From: Gemmatimonadota bacterium
GTDB taxonomy: Bacteria; Gemmatimonadota; Gemmatimonadetes; Longimicrobiales; Gaopeijiaceae
Length of the DNA: 64,000 nucleotides
Assembly: GCA_021295835.1 (NCBI GenBank)
Contig: JAGWBP010000019.1
Location: 11,454-75,453 of the forward strand
Reading direction: 5' to 3'
Shown: positions 37,001-43,247 of the stretch, in pieces
Layout: each line of letters opens with the position of its first letter
Numbering within the stretch: position 1 is the stretch's first letter
Notes under the pieces: model-generated
Told to the model about the DNA's origin: nothing
The model's database searches: none
Seen by the model: the letters and a program-made list of their open reading frames with translations, nothing else
Position numbers and translations under genes: made by a program

Positions 37001-38536
37001 GTTGTCCTGGCGATGAACCGGGGCCGCATCCCGAAGCAGCTTCACTTCGACGATCCGAGCCCGCACCTGGAGTGGGACCGGCTCCCGGTGCGGGTCGTCT
37101 CGGAGCCGACCGAATGGCCCGCCCAGCCGGACCGTCCTGCGCGCGCTGGCGTGAGCTCCTTCGGCATCTCGGGGGCGAACGCACATGTGGTTGTGGAGGC
37201 GGGGGCTGCCTGTCAGGACGGAGCGGCGGTCAGGGATCCGATCTCGGCTCCCCCATGGGCGCCGGGCCGCGCGTTGGTGGTGTCCGCCGAGCTGCCCGGG
37301 AAGGTGGCCCCTCTGCCGGCTCCGCAAGTCGACTTCGCTCCGAGGGAGACTCGCGTCCTTCCCCTCTCCGGCAAGTCTCCGGCGGCGCTGCGGGGGCTGG
37401 CCAGGCGGTACCTTGGGTGGCTGGACGAGCACGAGCAGGCGTTCGCGACCAGTGCGGAGGGCGGCGCGGCCGGGGTCCTGCTCGCCGACATGGCCTGGAC
37501 GGCAGGCGTGGGACGCTCTCACTTCGCAAGCCGCGCAGCCGTCTCGTTTCACGACGCCGGGTCGCTACGGAAGGGATTGACCGCCCTGATCGAGGCTGAG
37601 CTGGGGCCGGAGCCCCGAGGATTGCCCGAGCCTCCCTCGCCCCCCAGAACCGCCTTCGTGTACCCCGGCGAAGGAGGCGAGCACATCGGAGTGGGACAGG
37701 AGCTCCACGCGACCGAGCCCGTGGTGCGCGCGGTGCTGGATCGGTGCGACGCGGCGCTGGCGGCGAAACTAGGCGGTGCCTCCCTCCTCGAGGTGATCTT
37801 CGGGAGGGCGGACGCGGCCGGCAGGATCGGCGACCCCGCATGGGCGCAGCCGGCCGCCTACGCGCTTGCCTGCGCGCACACCGCCCTGTGGGCGAGCGTG
37901 GGCGTGCGCCCCTCAGTGGTGGCCGGCCACGGCGTCGGAGAGCTGGTCGCCGCGTGGGCTGCGGGCGTCTTCACGCTGGAGGACGGGCTTCGCATCGCCG
38001 CAGCCCGCGGTGTCGCGCTGGCCCGGCCGAGGGTGCGCATGGCGGTTGCGGTGCCCACTGGCGACCTCTCCGCCCCAGATCTTGACCCGCTGGACGAGCT
38101 GGAGGCGGCGTGCGCCGGGGTGACGTTCTCCCGCCCCGAGATTGTGGTGGTCGGCTGGGATGGCGAAGCCGCTGCGGGTGCGGACGGAGCGCTGGACGGC
38201 GCGTACTGGCGCAGTCAGGCGGGTGAGCGCCGCCCATCCAGCGACTTGGCCCCCGCCCTTGCGGACGCGGGGGTGGAGCAGGTCGTGGAGATCGGCCCGG
38301 GGCCCGGGAGAGGTGCCATCCCGCTAGGCGAGTGGTCGAAAGCGGGCCATGGAGGCGGTCACGCCCCTGCGGCCGACCGCCCGGAGCGCCCCTTCGCGGA
38401 GTCGGTCGCGCGCGCCTACGAGGCGGGTCTGCCGGTCTCCTTCGCCGGACTCTTCGCCGGGGAGGCGCGCCGCCGGATTGCACTGCCCGGCTATCCCTTC
38501 CAACGCAGACGCCACTGGTTCGCACCAGCGCGGTGA
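28028..38536 (+). CDS. Giant polyketide synthase: KS-AT-DH-cMT-psiKR-ER-KR-ACP-KS-AT(inactive)
   Basis: A 3502-residue type I PKS. Module 1: KS (about 15-445; Cys189, His324, His364); AT (about 570-870; GHSVGE Ser676, AFHS around His782, suggesting malonyl-CoA); DH (His1000 in the HxxxGxxxxP motif, Asp1174); C-methyltransferase (VIEVGAGTG near 1502); structural half-KR; ER (AGAGGVG near 2046); KR (TGGLGGIG near 2237, Ser2366/2367, His2380 where Tyr is usual); ACP (Ser2543 in GMDSLMAVEL). This is a full reducing, methylating set, as for methyl-branched acyl chains. Then a second KS (about 2638-3065; Cys2804, His2939, His2979) and an AT-like region with GHGVGE (Gly3302 for Ser) that stops right after the GYPFQRRRHW linker. 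No terminal ACP or thioesterase. The start has a clear GGAGG. Confidence 0.92.
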   Translation: MPPPSSMPARFAPGEPIAIVGMACRFPGATDIEAFWRLLETGGNAVTEGVPGSGEGRWGQIFGDNPVESAACRFGAFVDDIDLFDDAFFRISPVEAELLDPQQRMMLEVSWQALEDAGIDPDRLRKSRTGVYSGISNDEYRMLVVDSAKPSEAAACLYALSGTNLNGTAGRVSFVLGLNGPAKAVDAACASAMVAINDAVADLQQGRADLAIAGGVQAILNGRIYELRADAMMLSPEGRCKTFDASADGYVRAEGCGVVVLKRLCDAEADGDPIWAVIRGSVVNNGGTGVGLTVPNTPALEQVMEDALAQAGVDPLEVDYVEAHGTGTAVGDPIELDAVSSVYGRGRDAGSPLLIGSVKTNMGHMESAAGVVGLIKAALVVRRGVIPKHLHFRDPNPAVEWDRMPLRVTSDTMEWPERAGRPRVAGVNCFGISGTNAHIVVEEYRGSGSRQPVAASLPPTLEHLKLPDGAMKPRRVRLLPLSAKSEAALRESAGRYLAWLDNRDDRAVPEEEAAQTTLSEMAWTAGVGRSHFDHRAGVVFRDAASLRRGLGELAESGEIAVPRPGGVGRVAFAYTGQGSQWVGMGRDLYETEPVARAVLDRCETVVRAVRGASLLDAMFGGGGAEGSGEMEAGGGGTKAELGDTAWEQPALYALGCALTALWSSVGVRPEVVVGHSVGEIAAAQAARVFSLEDGMRFACVRGALMSQMADGAMAAVFAPPERVAEVLEAHNASFGGVGLSISGDNGTHQVVSGPLEEVEAITGEFASTGIRVRRLNTRKAFHSALVEPILDALEESLKGVPVASPALTVVSNLTGRPVDPGQTLDGTYWRRHAREAVAFARGVESLAELGVDLVVEIGPRPVLGPMALSAWPESPETPAPAVASTLSPAEGDTVSRSTAGAAAEGDTAAPPGLDFAEAVARSYEAGLPIRFEGLFAGEARRRISIPGYPFQRRRHWLEAPRRRTLGAGHPLLGSRHESARGEVVFETEIHPSDPDWLDHHRVFGRVVAPGALYGAMALAAARAEGRGAVALEDVQLQSALVLNAEESGGPGEAGRRVQLVLDAGDPLTARRFQLFSKGGGEEWTTHVEGRLSPGGSALPPEARVRIDLDGLRARLDSLDMADYYRARAETGVDLGPSFRTLRKAWSGPGEALGEVSLPEGLGSHRLDLHPLVLDGCFQVMAAARDLTGPHGSVTYLPFGWERLWLTRDRLPDRVVCHVRLNERPARGDANADEAPEVLTGELRIYDRSGVLLGGLSGHTVKRATRAALLSTVEGVQDLLYEVVWRECALPPGMPSADFFPSPAAVKSESRLFSEHLIQAEVDPDDRAALLTDLEHWSWSYALATLDRLGWRRSRGETVDPETLRERLGVNPEHRRLFRRILEMIARPGVLAQDGSGFVVAVGSEDPWPDVLPPAPDAHAAVMARRYSHGLTEVGLFRRSAGALPDVLRGREDPLTLLFSSGEPTAADLYLKAPVARAANGLLEEAVRQLLGTIPEGRRLRVIEVGAGTGSATASVLPLLPEGRFDYMYTDISAGFFAEAEARFGDGGGCIEYRPLDIEKDPVRQGFAAHGYDLLLASNVLHATRYLEETLGHCRRLLAPSGQLVALENLSGLGWMDLTFGQLDGWWRFADDYRPDHALASPAVWRCALGDAGFEAVEVLGPDETDLERTPDKGVIVACGPAQVREPRGVWILAADEGGEAAQLAGDLAARNQTVVLAAAGEPEGEWPDLDGPGVFAARVEMERRGSWRSLIEGLPGDVPFNGVVHLMALDGHGEDATTGVVASDIERMGASALAMVQGVADSGLAPEKGVWFVTRGAQVLERERGGELAGAVLWGFGKAVAREAAHLQPRMIDLDPREMALDPDLANELLYPDSENHVVHRFGRRRVARLIRAESEGARLALPEETDWVLAPDPGGVFDRPFVQPLPARPLEPREVRVAVSAAGLNFWDVFRSLGFIEEGLLGREMCGHVVEVGSEVSRISAGDHVVGMGFGAFGPQMITHEELVAPAPAGISQTGLATIPSAFVSAALSFEYSGLEAGERVLIHAGAGGVGLAAIKWVRAAGAEVFATASAPKQAHLRSLGVKHVFDSRTTAFGEGILEATGGAGVDIVLNSLTGEGFIDASLACLRQGGRFVEMARRDILTEEEMAAARPDVSYDILELDVLKKTDPEWVGRVLRDVMARIAAGELEPIIHSRWPLAEAGAALSFMRSARHLGKIVVTAPPLSGGRLRRDGTYLVTGGLGGIGCAVAEWLADRGAGAIVLNGRRAPDPPAEETIRQLRERGVTVEVALADVADEAALDRMLAELDRRLPPLAGVIHSVGVLSDGALTNQSWDSFEQVLRPKILGAWHLHRATMDRDLDVFVLFSSRVGVMGNPGQANHAAANAFLDQLAGHRRALGLAGQAIAWGAWSEIGEAAEQRERIDQRRSALGGRWFTPQQGIRAFDRLVRQDVTNSVVMAMDWAVFEEAVEERPPLLEELLSAASQGEADSSAAPKDILAQVGEVPAAERENVLVSFLQGEVQAVLRLPSAPAPTVGFIDLGMDSLMAVELRNRLNRALAGAYTAPNTLVFDYPDISALAGHLAGELIEDGVAPVPGATPEPVGEPGALREPGPLREPQLLQKSQQLREEAPRTPTAPPDDAIAIVGMACRFPGAADLDALWRLLEGGRDLVTEGRLDPGPWKGVAGDPDDPRDAVRRGAFLEDIDSFDAGFFGIRPIEARTMDPRQRLLLETTWHALEDAGIDPSALRGSSTGVYVGVGNGDYRDVASAAGEDHGYLGTTISVTAGRIAFALGLNGPAVPVDLACASALAALHQAAGALRQGEVGLALVGGANAILSPDVGIFMREAGMLSKRGRCRTFDSAADGFVRGEGCGMVVLKRLGEAVADGDRIWGVIRGSAVNQNGASAGLTVPNGPAQEQVIEMALAHTGIASAEVDYLEAHGAGSDLGDPIEVLAASAVYGRGRPAERPLLMGSVKTNLGHLEAAAGVAGLIKVVLAMNRGRIPKQLHFDDPSPHLEWDRLPVRVVSEPTEWPAQPDRPARAGVSSFGISGANAHVVVEAGAACQDGAAVRDPISAPPWAPGRALVVSAELPGKVAPLPAPQVDFAPRETRVLPLSGKSPAALRGLARRYLGWLDEHEQAFATSAEGGAAGVLLADMAWTAGVGRSHFASRAAVSFHDAGSLRKGLTALIEAELGPEPRGLPEPPSPPRTAFVYPGEGGEHIGVGQELHATEPVVRAVLDRCDAALAAKLGGASLLEVIFGRADAAGRIGDPAWAQPAAYALACAHTALWASVGVRPSVVAGHGVGELVAAWAAGVFTLEDGLRIAAARGVALARPRVRMAVAVPTGDLSAPDLDPLDELEAACAGVTFSRPEIVVVGWDGEAAAGADGALDGAYWRSQAGERRPSSDLAPALADAGVEQVVEIGPGPGRGAIPLGEWSKAGHGGGHAPAADRPERPFAESVARAYEAGLPVSFAGLFAGEARRRIALPGYPFQRRRHWFAPAR
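35941..38527 (+). repeat. Second KS-AT segment duplicated from the first within the PKS gene
   Basis: The 3' KS-AT segment repeats the organisation of 28069-30900 down to the linkers. For example, both copies end with the pattern YEAGLP, then GLFAGEARRRI, then PGYPFQRRRHW. DNA of the last 120 bases is similar between the copies, which suggests an internal duplication that stopped where DH would begin. Confidence 0.55.
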
Positions 38537-38652
38537 GCCTCTCCGGTAGCCCGTGCCCGTCCTGCGATCGGCTTGCAGCCAGGCGGGAATGATTGGGCTC
38601 ACATACTCAAGACAACTCTGCCGCCGAGGCTGGCGAGAGAGGAGCTCCGGCG

Positions 38653-40431
38653 TTGAGTAGGAGCAGACCTTCGCCCCTCTACCAGCCCGACGAGAAGCCC
38701 CCTTTCCGGCTCTCGCTCGGCGTCGGCCTCCAGCTTGCGGCGCTCAACGTCGCCGCTGTGATGCTCATCCCCATGGTTGTGATGCGGGCTGCCGGCGTCT
38801 CCGACGCCTACCTCTCCTGGGCCGTGCTCGCGTCGGTCGCCCTCTGCGGCTCGGCGACCATTCTGCAGGCTCGGCGAGCGGGTCGCATCGGCATGGGCCA
38901 CGTGCTGGTCATGGGCACATCCGGTGCCTTCATCCCGGCCTCCATCTCGGCGCTGGATCAGGGCGGCCCGGCACTGCTCGCCACCCTCGTCGCGATCTCC
39001 GCGCTGATCCCCGTCCTCCTCTCGTGGCGCCTCTTCCTCTTCCAGCGCGTCCTCACGCCCGCAGTCTCGGGCACCGTGATCATGCTCATTCCGATCACGG
39101 TCCTGCCGTTCGTCTCAGGCCTTCTATCCGGCCCGGCAGGCATGGCTCCGCCCCCCGGCGCGCCGCTCAGCTTCTTCGCGACCGTGCTCGTCATCGGCGG
39201 CCTTGCGCTCAGGGCGACGGGAGCGCTGCGGCTGTGGGCACCCGTGATCGGCGTCGCACTGGGCTCTGCGATAGCGGCCGGCTACGGCCTCTACGACCTG
39301 GAACGCGTCGCCGCAGCCCCCTGGATCGCTCTGCCACAGGTGCAGGTGCCCGGTCTCGATCTCGGCTTCGGCGCTGCCTTCTGGACGCTCCTCCCTTCGT
39401 TCCTGCTGGTGGCCGTGATCGCCGCCGTCCGCACGATGAGCAGCGCGGTGGCGGTCCAGCGCGTCTCGTGGCGCCGCCGGAGCCGCGCCATCGACTTCCG
39501 GGCCGTGCAGGGTGCGATGGCGGTGGACGGCGCGGGCAACCTTCTCGCCGGACTCTCCGGGACCGTCCCCGGGAGCGCGACCACCACCAGCGTCCCCCTC
39601 ACCCAGCTCACCGGTGTGGCCGCGCGTGCGGTTGGGATCGTTGCCGGAGCCGCCTTCATCGCCTTCGCCTTCCTCCCGAAGCCCTTCGCCGCGGTGCTCG
39701 CCATTCCAGATCCGGTCTTCACGGGCTATCTGGTCGTCCTGCTTGCCATGCTCTTCGCGATCGGCGTGAAGATCGTGGTGCAGGGCGGGCTGGGATACCG
39801 CGAGGGACTCGTCGTCGGCATCGCCTTTCTGGCCGGCGTGGGTGCGCAGTACGGCCTGATCCTCCCCGAGGAGACGTCCCGCTTCGCGGGCGGCCTGCTG
39901 GAGAACGGCATGAACGCTGGCGGCTTCAGCGCGATCCTCATGACCCTCTTCCTGCGCCTCACGGGGCCGGTACGCAGCCGCCTCCGGACCGCACTCGACC
40001 CGTCGCACCTGCCGCGAATCCAGGGTTTCCTCCGGGACTTCGCGACCCGAAGCGGGTGGGGCGAGGCCATGTCCGTCCGGCTGGGGGCCGTCGCCGAGGA
40101 AGCGCTGCTCGCGCTCGCGCATCCCGAGGTAACGCAACCCGAGACCCCCCGCGCAAAACGCCCCGAACGCCCTTCCCACCTTCTCCTGACCGCCCACCGG
40201 GAGAACGGCAGCGCCGTGCTCGAATTCGTCGTCGGCACCGGAGAGGAGAACCTGCAGGACCGCGTCGCCCTGCTCGGCACTCCCTCCGACGAGGCCGCGA
40301 TCGAGCGGGAGGTCGTGCTGCGCCTTCTACGCCATCTGGCCGCCTCGGTTCGCCACCAGCAGTACCACGACACCGAGGTCGTGACGGTGCGTGTCGAGGC
40401 GGTGCCCGACTCTGTCGCGCAGCATACGTGA
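38653..40431 (+). CDS. NCS2-family (xanthine/uracil) permease with extra C-terminal domain
   Basis: Inner-membrane nucleobase transporter of the NCS2 type, about 14 hydrophobic segments from residue 20 to 430. Typical features are the N-terminal GVGLQLAALNVAAVMLIP, the FIPA motif, VLTPAVSGTVIMLI and NLLAGLSGTVPGSATTTS. A soluble extension of about 150 residues follows (FLRDFATRSGWGEAMSVRLGAVAEEALLAL, then VLEFVVGTGEENLQD). It resembles the helix-strand start of an anti-sigma-type HATPase domain, though I cannot see full ATP motifs. I prefer the TTG at 38653, preceded by GAGAGGAG, over the TTG at 38593. It follows the PKS by about 115 bases. Substrate unknown. Confidence 0.82.
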   Translation: MSRSRPSPLYQPDEKPPFRLSLGVGLQLAALNVAAVMLIPMVVMRAAGVSDAYLSWAVLASVALCGSATILQARRAGRIGMGHVLVMGTSGAFIPASISALDQGGPALLATLVAISALIPVLLSWRLFLFQRVLTPAVSGTVIMLIPITVLPFVSGLLSGPAGMAPPPGAPLSFFATVLVIGGLALRATGALRLWAPVIGVALGSAIAAGYGLYDLERVAAAPWIALPQVQVPGLDLGFGAAFWTLLPSFLLVAVIAAVRTMSSAVAVQRVSWRRRSRAIDFRAVQGAMAVDGAGNLLAGLSGTVPGSATTTSVPLTQLTGVAARAVGIVAGAAFIAFAFLPKPFAAVLAIPDPVFTGYLVVLLAMLFAIGVKIVVQGGLGYREGLVVGIAFLAGVGAQYGLILPEETSRFAGGLLENGMNAGGFSAILMTLFLRLTGPVRSRLRTALDPSHLPRIQGFLRDFATRSGWGEAMSVRLGAVAEEALLALAHPEVTQPETPRAKRPERPSHLLLTAHRENGSAVLEFVVGTGEENLQDRVALLGTPSDEAAIEREVVLRLLRHLAASVRHQQYHDTEVVTVRVEAVPDSVAQHT

Positions 40432-40487
40432 CGTGCTTCGTCGACGCGGCCTCACGTTGCGGCCTGCGCCGGGCGCTTCCTTTCCAA

Positions 40488-40531
40488 GGCTTCGCTCTGC
40501 GTTGCTCCTCGGGCGAATAGCGCTGCTATTC
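40488..40531. repeat. Interspersed repeat with palindromic core (copy 1)
   Basis: A 27-base block at 40488-40514 matches 25 of 27 bases of 56446-56472. It runs directly into GAATAGC-GCT-GCTATTC (40515-40531), a perfect 7-bp stem. This looks like a REP-type dispersed intergenic element in the 250-base gap between the permease gene and the convergent hydrolase gene. The second copy lacks the palindrome. The rest of the gap shows nothing I can support. Confidence 0.5.
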
Positions 40532-40681
40532 CCCTCTCGTCGCGCCTTGCCAGCGTGCTCGGCCGGCTTTATCCACGGACTGCTAGGCCGATCACGGCCA
40601 CCTGAGATCGCCGAGGCAGGGGCGAGGAACGGCGACCTCATTTGGGGGAGTGCGCCTACTTCAGCGACCGCGGTCGCAGGA

Positions 40682-41614
40682 TTACTCGGAGGCTAGCAGT
40701 CCGTTCTCCTCCATAAACCCGCGCATCGCGCCTATGCACTCCGCTGGCCTCTCCACCTGCAGGAAGTGCGTCGTCTCGGGAATGAAGTCGTAGTCGACGG
40801 TCAGGATGTGGCTGAGGTCGAAGGTGGGCAGGTATGCGTAGGGCAGCGTGGGATCGGAGCCGATCACCTTCGTCGGACAGGGGAGATTGCCGAAGTCCAC
40901 CAGGAACGCGTACGTCCTGATGAAGGCGATGATCTGGGCCTCGTAGTCGCGCGGGCAGCGGAGCTCGTAGCCTCCCAGTCCCAGCAGGGAGGATTCCCGC
41001 AGAATCGTTTGGGACATCAGCTCAGCGGCTTGGGGAACCGCCCTGCGGAGTACCGGCAGGAACTCGAAGAGCTCCACGAAGTCCTCCCTCGTCCGGAATC
41101 GGTCCGCGCGACGGCTCGCCACCCCGGCCGACTGCTCGGCGACGGCGTCGAAATCCGGATCCTTCGGGCCAGGTCTGTAGAGCGGCGGATCGAAGAGGAT
41201 CCACCCCGCGAGCGTGTCGCATCCGCCCGTCCCCAGCGTCCCCGACAGGAGTGCCGTCAGAGCGGAAAGCGAATGAAACACCCCTGTCGTGGGCCGTTCG
41301 CCGTACTGGCGCGTCGCCGCCTCGATGACGCGCTCCTGGTCGCGGACCAGGTTGGGGACGTTGTGCTCCGCGCGCTCTCCCACCGCGTTCCAGCCGTGGT
41401 TCCGGATATCGTAGAGCAGGACGTCGAAGCCATCCGTAAGGAGCGACCAGAACGGGTAGTAGAAGTCCATCGCCAGCCCGTTGCCGTGGCCCAGGAGAAG
41501 GCGCGGCCCAGCCGGGTTCCCATGTCTGCGCAGAAAGGTGACGCTGCCGTCGTCATGACGGACCTCGCGCACCGAACGCGGCTCGGGAATCTCCCACCGG
41601 GCTGCACTGCTCAT
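40682..41614 (-). CDS. Alpha/beta hydrolase, possible trans thioesterase
   Basis: A 310-residue alpha/beta-hydrolase-fold protein. It shows the oxyanion-loop motif LLLGHGNGLAMDFYYPF (HGN), the strand DVLLYDIRNHGWN, a nucleophile-elbow region GVFHSLSALTALL (probable Ser in HSLS in place of the canonical GxSxG) and a late His in IPETTHFLQVE. It starts at ATG 41614; the longer frame upstream is low-complexity. It lies about 90 bases downstream of the free acyl carrier protein on the same strand. Release or editing of ACP-bound chains from the nearby PKS is an inference from context. Simple esterase or lipase activity is the alternative. Confidence 0.75.
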   Translation of the reverse strand: MSSAARWEIPEPRSVREVRHDDGSVTFLRRHGNPAGPRLLLGHGNGLAMDFYYPFWSLLTDGFDVLLYDIRNHGWNAVGERAEHNVPNLVRDQERVIEAATRQYGERPTTGVFHSLSALTALLSGTLGTGGCDTLAGWILFDPPLYRPGPKDPDFDAVAEQSAGVASRRADRFRTREDFVELFEFLPVLRRAVPQAAELMSQTILRESSLLGLGGYELRCPRDYEAQIIAFIRTYAFLVDFGNLPCPTKVIGSDPTLPYAYLPTFDLSHILTVDYDFIPETTHFLQVERPAECIGAMRGFMEENGLLASE

Positions 41615-41702
41615 GGCTGATGGCGGCTGCCGTTCGGCGCGCCGGCCTTGGGGGTGGGCGGCCACCGCAACGGCACCGCCCGAGAGGTGCTTCCTGGTCG
41701 GA

Positions 41703-41930
41703 TCAGCCGGCGTCGATGCGTGCGGCCAGACCGCGCAGGGATCCGAGACCCACCCACTCGTCGGGGGAGATCTCGAGACCGAACTCCTTGGACACCAGCT
41801 TGACGAACGCAACGCAGTCCATCGAGGACACGCCGGCCGCCTGGCCGAAGGGCAGGTCGAAGTCTGGATCGCGTCCCAGATCCATGTTCTCGTTGATGAG
41901 CGCGAGCAAGCGCGCCTCGGTGTCAGACAT
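41703..41930 (-). CDS. Free-standing acyl carrier protein
   Basis: A 75-residue acidic four-helix carrier protein. The phosphopantetheine site is the Ser of GVSSMDCVAFVKLV (about residue 36), followed by the typical helix 2-3 region KEFGLEISPDEW. The -SSMD- differs from the DSL of fatty-acid ACPs, pointing to a specialised ACP. It is not linked to other fatty-acid genes. The neighbours are the alpha/beta hydrolase downstream and, 3.2 kb away, the PKS whose last KS-AT lacks an ACP. It should be a substrate of the transferase at 25651. Partnering with the PKS is inference. Confidence 0.85.
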   Translation of the reverse strand: MSDTEARLLALINENMDLGRDPDFDLPFGQAAGVSSMDCVAFVKLVSKEFGLEISPDEWVGLGSLRGLAARIDAG

Positions 41931-42046
41931 TCCGTGTCGCTCCGCTAGGTGGCGAGAATGGTCGCGGCCGTACGGCCCGGCCCCGGTTGTTCACAAAACG
42001 TACCCCAGGGCCTGTGTGGCCGCAACGGGCGTGCGCGCTCTAGTCG

Positions 42047-42481
42047 CTACACCCGTTCGTGGTCGGGCCTCCACTCGCGCACGGCCTGCTTGATCTCGCG
42101 CTGGGTAACTAGATCGCCGGCTAACACCCGCTCCACAAGTTCGCCCACCTCGCCGTCGGAGGCGAAGCGAAGCGCGATGAGCTGCTTGGTGGGGATTTCG
42201 TCGATCCGTGACGCGGGCACGTCCGGCAGCAGCGCCTTCAGCCTCAGCCGCTCCTCGAGCCTTATCACGCGGTCCTGCACGGGGAGCGCGTGACGGCGCG
42301 ACTGCGGAACCAGGAAGGCGACCAGCAGGGCCAGAATCGTGAACGCCAAGTTCTCCACCGTGAAGCCGAGGATGGTTCGAACCCCGAAGTACGCGGAGAC
42401 GAGGAGGCCCAGCGCTAAGGGGCCCCACACGGTCCAGAAGGGAGGATACCTGATGTGGCGGGAGTAGTCCTGGGTCTTCAT
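42047..42481 (-). CDS. DUF6526-like membrane protein
   Basis: A 144-residue protein. The N-terminal half has two membrane helices (about 17-35 and 43-60), preceded by HIRYPPFWTVWGPL. The C-terminal half is soluble and mostly helical (QDRVIRLEERLRLKALLP, IDEIPTKQLIALRFASDGEVGELVERVL). This matches the pattern of the DUF6526 family, whose function is unknown. It is transcribed divergently from the MerC-like gene. A 16-bp tandem duplication inside an inverted repeat lies just upstream of its ATG. Confidence 0.65.
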   Translation of the reverse strand: MKTQDYSRHIRYPPFWTVWGPLALGLLVSAYFGVRTILGFTVENLAFTILALLVAFLVPQSRRHALPVQDRVIRLEERLRLKALLPDVPASRIDEIPTKQLIALRFASDGEVGELVERVLAGDLVTQREIKQAVREWRPDHERV

Positions 42482-42486
42482 GGCCG

Positions 42487-42531
42487 ACCTTCCGCAGGCG
42501 TGGGACTCCGCAGGCGTGGGACTCGGAAGGT
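42487..42531. repeat. 16-bp tandem duplication framed by an 8-bp inverted repeat
   Basis: CCGCAGGCGTGGGACT occurs twice in tandem (42492-42507 and 42508-42523). ACCTTCCG at 42487-42494 and CGGAAGGT at 42524-42531 form a perfect inverted repeat around it. It sits immediately upstream of the DUF6526-like ATG, in the divergent gap of about 120 bases, so it may be an operator or a leader structure. Confidence 0.5.
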
Positions 42532-42602
42532 AGCCCGGCCGGTCCCTGGCGCTCCAGGGCGGGCTCAGGGTTCGCGCGGTTCCGAGGCGTTAGCTTGGGA
42601 GG

Positions 42603-43004
42603 ATGCAGAAGATACTCTCCACCCACCCGTCGAGCTCCCACGTGGCCTCCAGGACACGTCTCGTGGCCTGTGCCGCAGCCTGGTGCGGGGTGCACTGCGC
42701 GCTCACGCCGTTGCTGGCAGTGGCGGCTCCCGCGCTCGGGCTCGCGGAAGGGGCCGAGCGGGTCATGTGTGTCGTGACCGTGCTGCTTGGCGGGGTGATG
42801 CTCGCGCTGGGCCCGGCACGCCATCACCGGGGCGCGCTCCTCACCTTCGGCGGAGGGGCCGTCTTGTGGGCCGCCTCCCTCGCTGGCTGGCTCGAGCCCG
42901 TGCCCGAACCCGCGACCTCGGCGGCTGGCAGCGTGACCCTCGCTGTCGCCCTGTTGCAAGGCGCTCGCATTTGCCGGACCGGCCCGTGCTCGGTGTGCGA
43001 CTAG
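42603..43004 (+). CDS. MerC-like small membrane protein
   Basis: A 133-residue protein with four hydrophobic segments (about 22-45, 52-68, 76-97, 105-120). The first holds CGVHCALTPLL, matching the Cys-x-x-x-Cys plus His context of MerC-type mercury transporters. Its C-terminus adds a Cys cluster (CRTGPCSVCD). MerC proteins carry Hg(II) across the inner membrane, but here there is no merA, merR or other mer gene nearby, so mercury transport is only a family-level suggestion. No recognisable operator sits upstream. About 240 gene-free bases follow. Confidence 0.6.
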   Translation: MQKILSTHPSSSHVASRTRLVACAAAWCGVHCALTPLLAVAAPALGLAEGAERVMCVVTVLLGGVMLALGPARHHRGALLTFGGGAVLWAASLAGWLEPVPEPATSAAGSVTLAVALLQGARICRTGPCSVCD

Positions 43005-43247
43005 CAGCCCGCAGACCAGGTCCCCCGGCATTCGAGTGGCTGTGCGTCCGTGCGGGGTGCCCCGCCGGATAGTAAACGATTCCTGATCTCGCTCCGCATC
43101 GCCGCTGTGGCACGTTGTCCCATATGGCCATGTAGGCGCCCATGAGATCATCCCAATATTCGCGTGTTCGCCTCGGCGCATGGACGAGCGCCTGGCGGGC
43201 CGTGGCGGGAGGGGCGCAGTTGTAACCCACTGACCGAGGCCGGAACG

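Noticed and set aside
34198..37599. Several plus-strand ORFs of 200-460 residues inside the PKS gene
   Set aside because: They are alternate-frame reads of PKS domains with biased Arg/Gly composition and no motifs of their own.
42047..43004. A mercury-resistance island around the MerC-like gene
   Set aside because: No merA, merR, merT or merP neighbours and no MerR-type operator are visible. A lone MerC-like protein does not make a mer locus.
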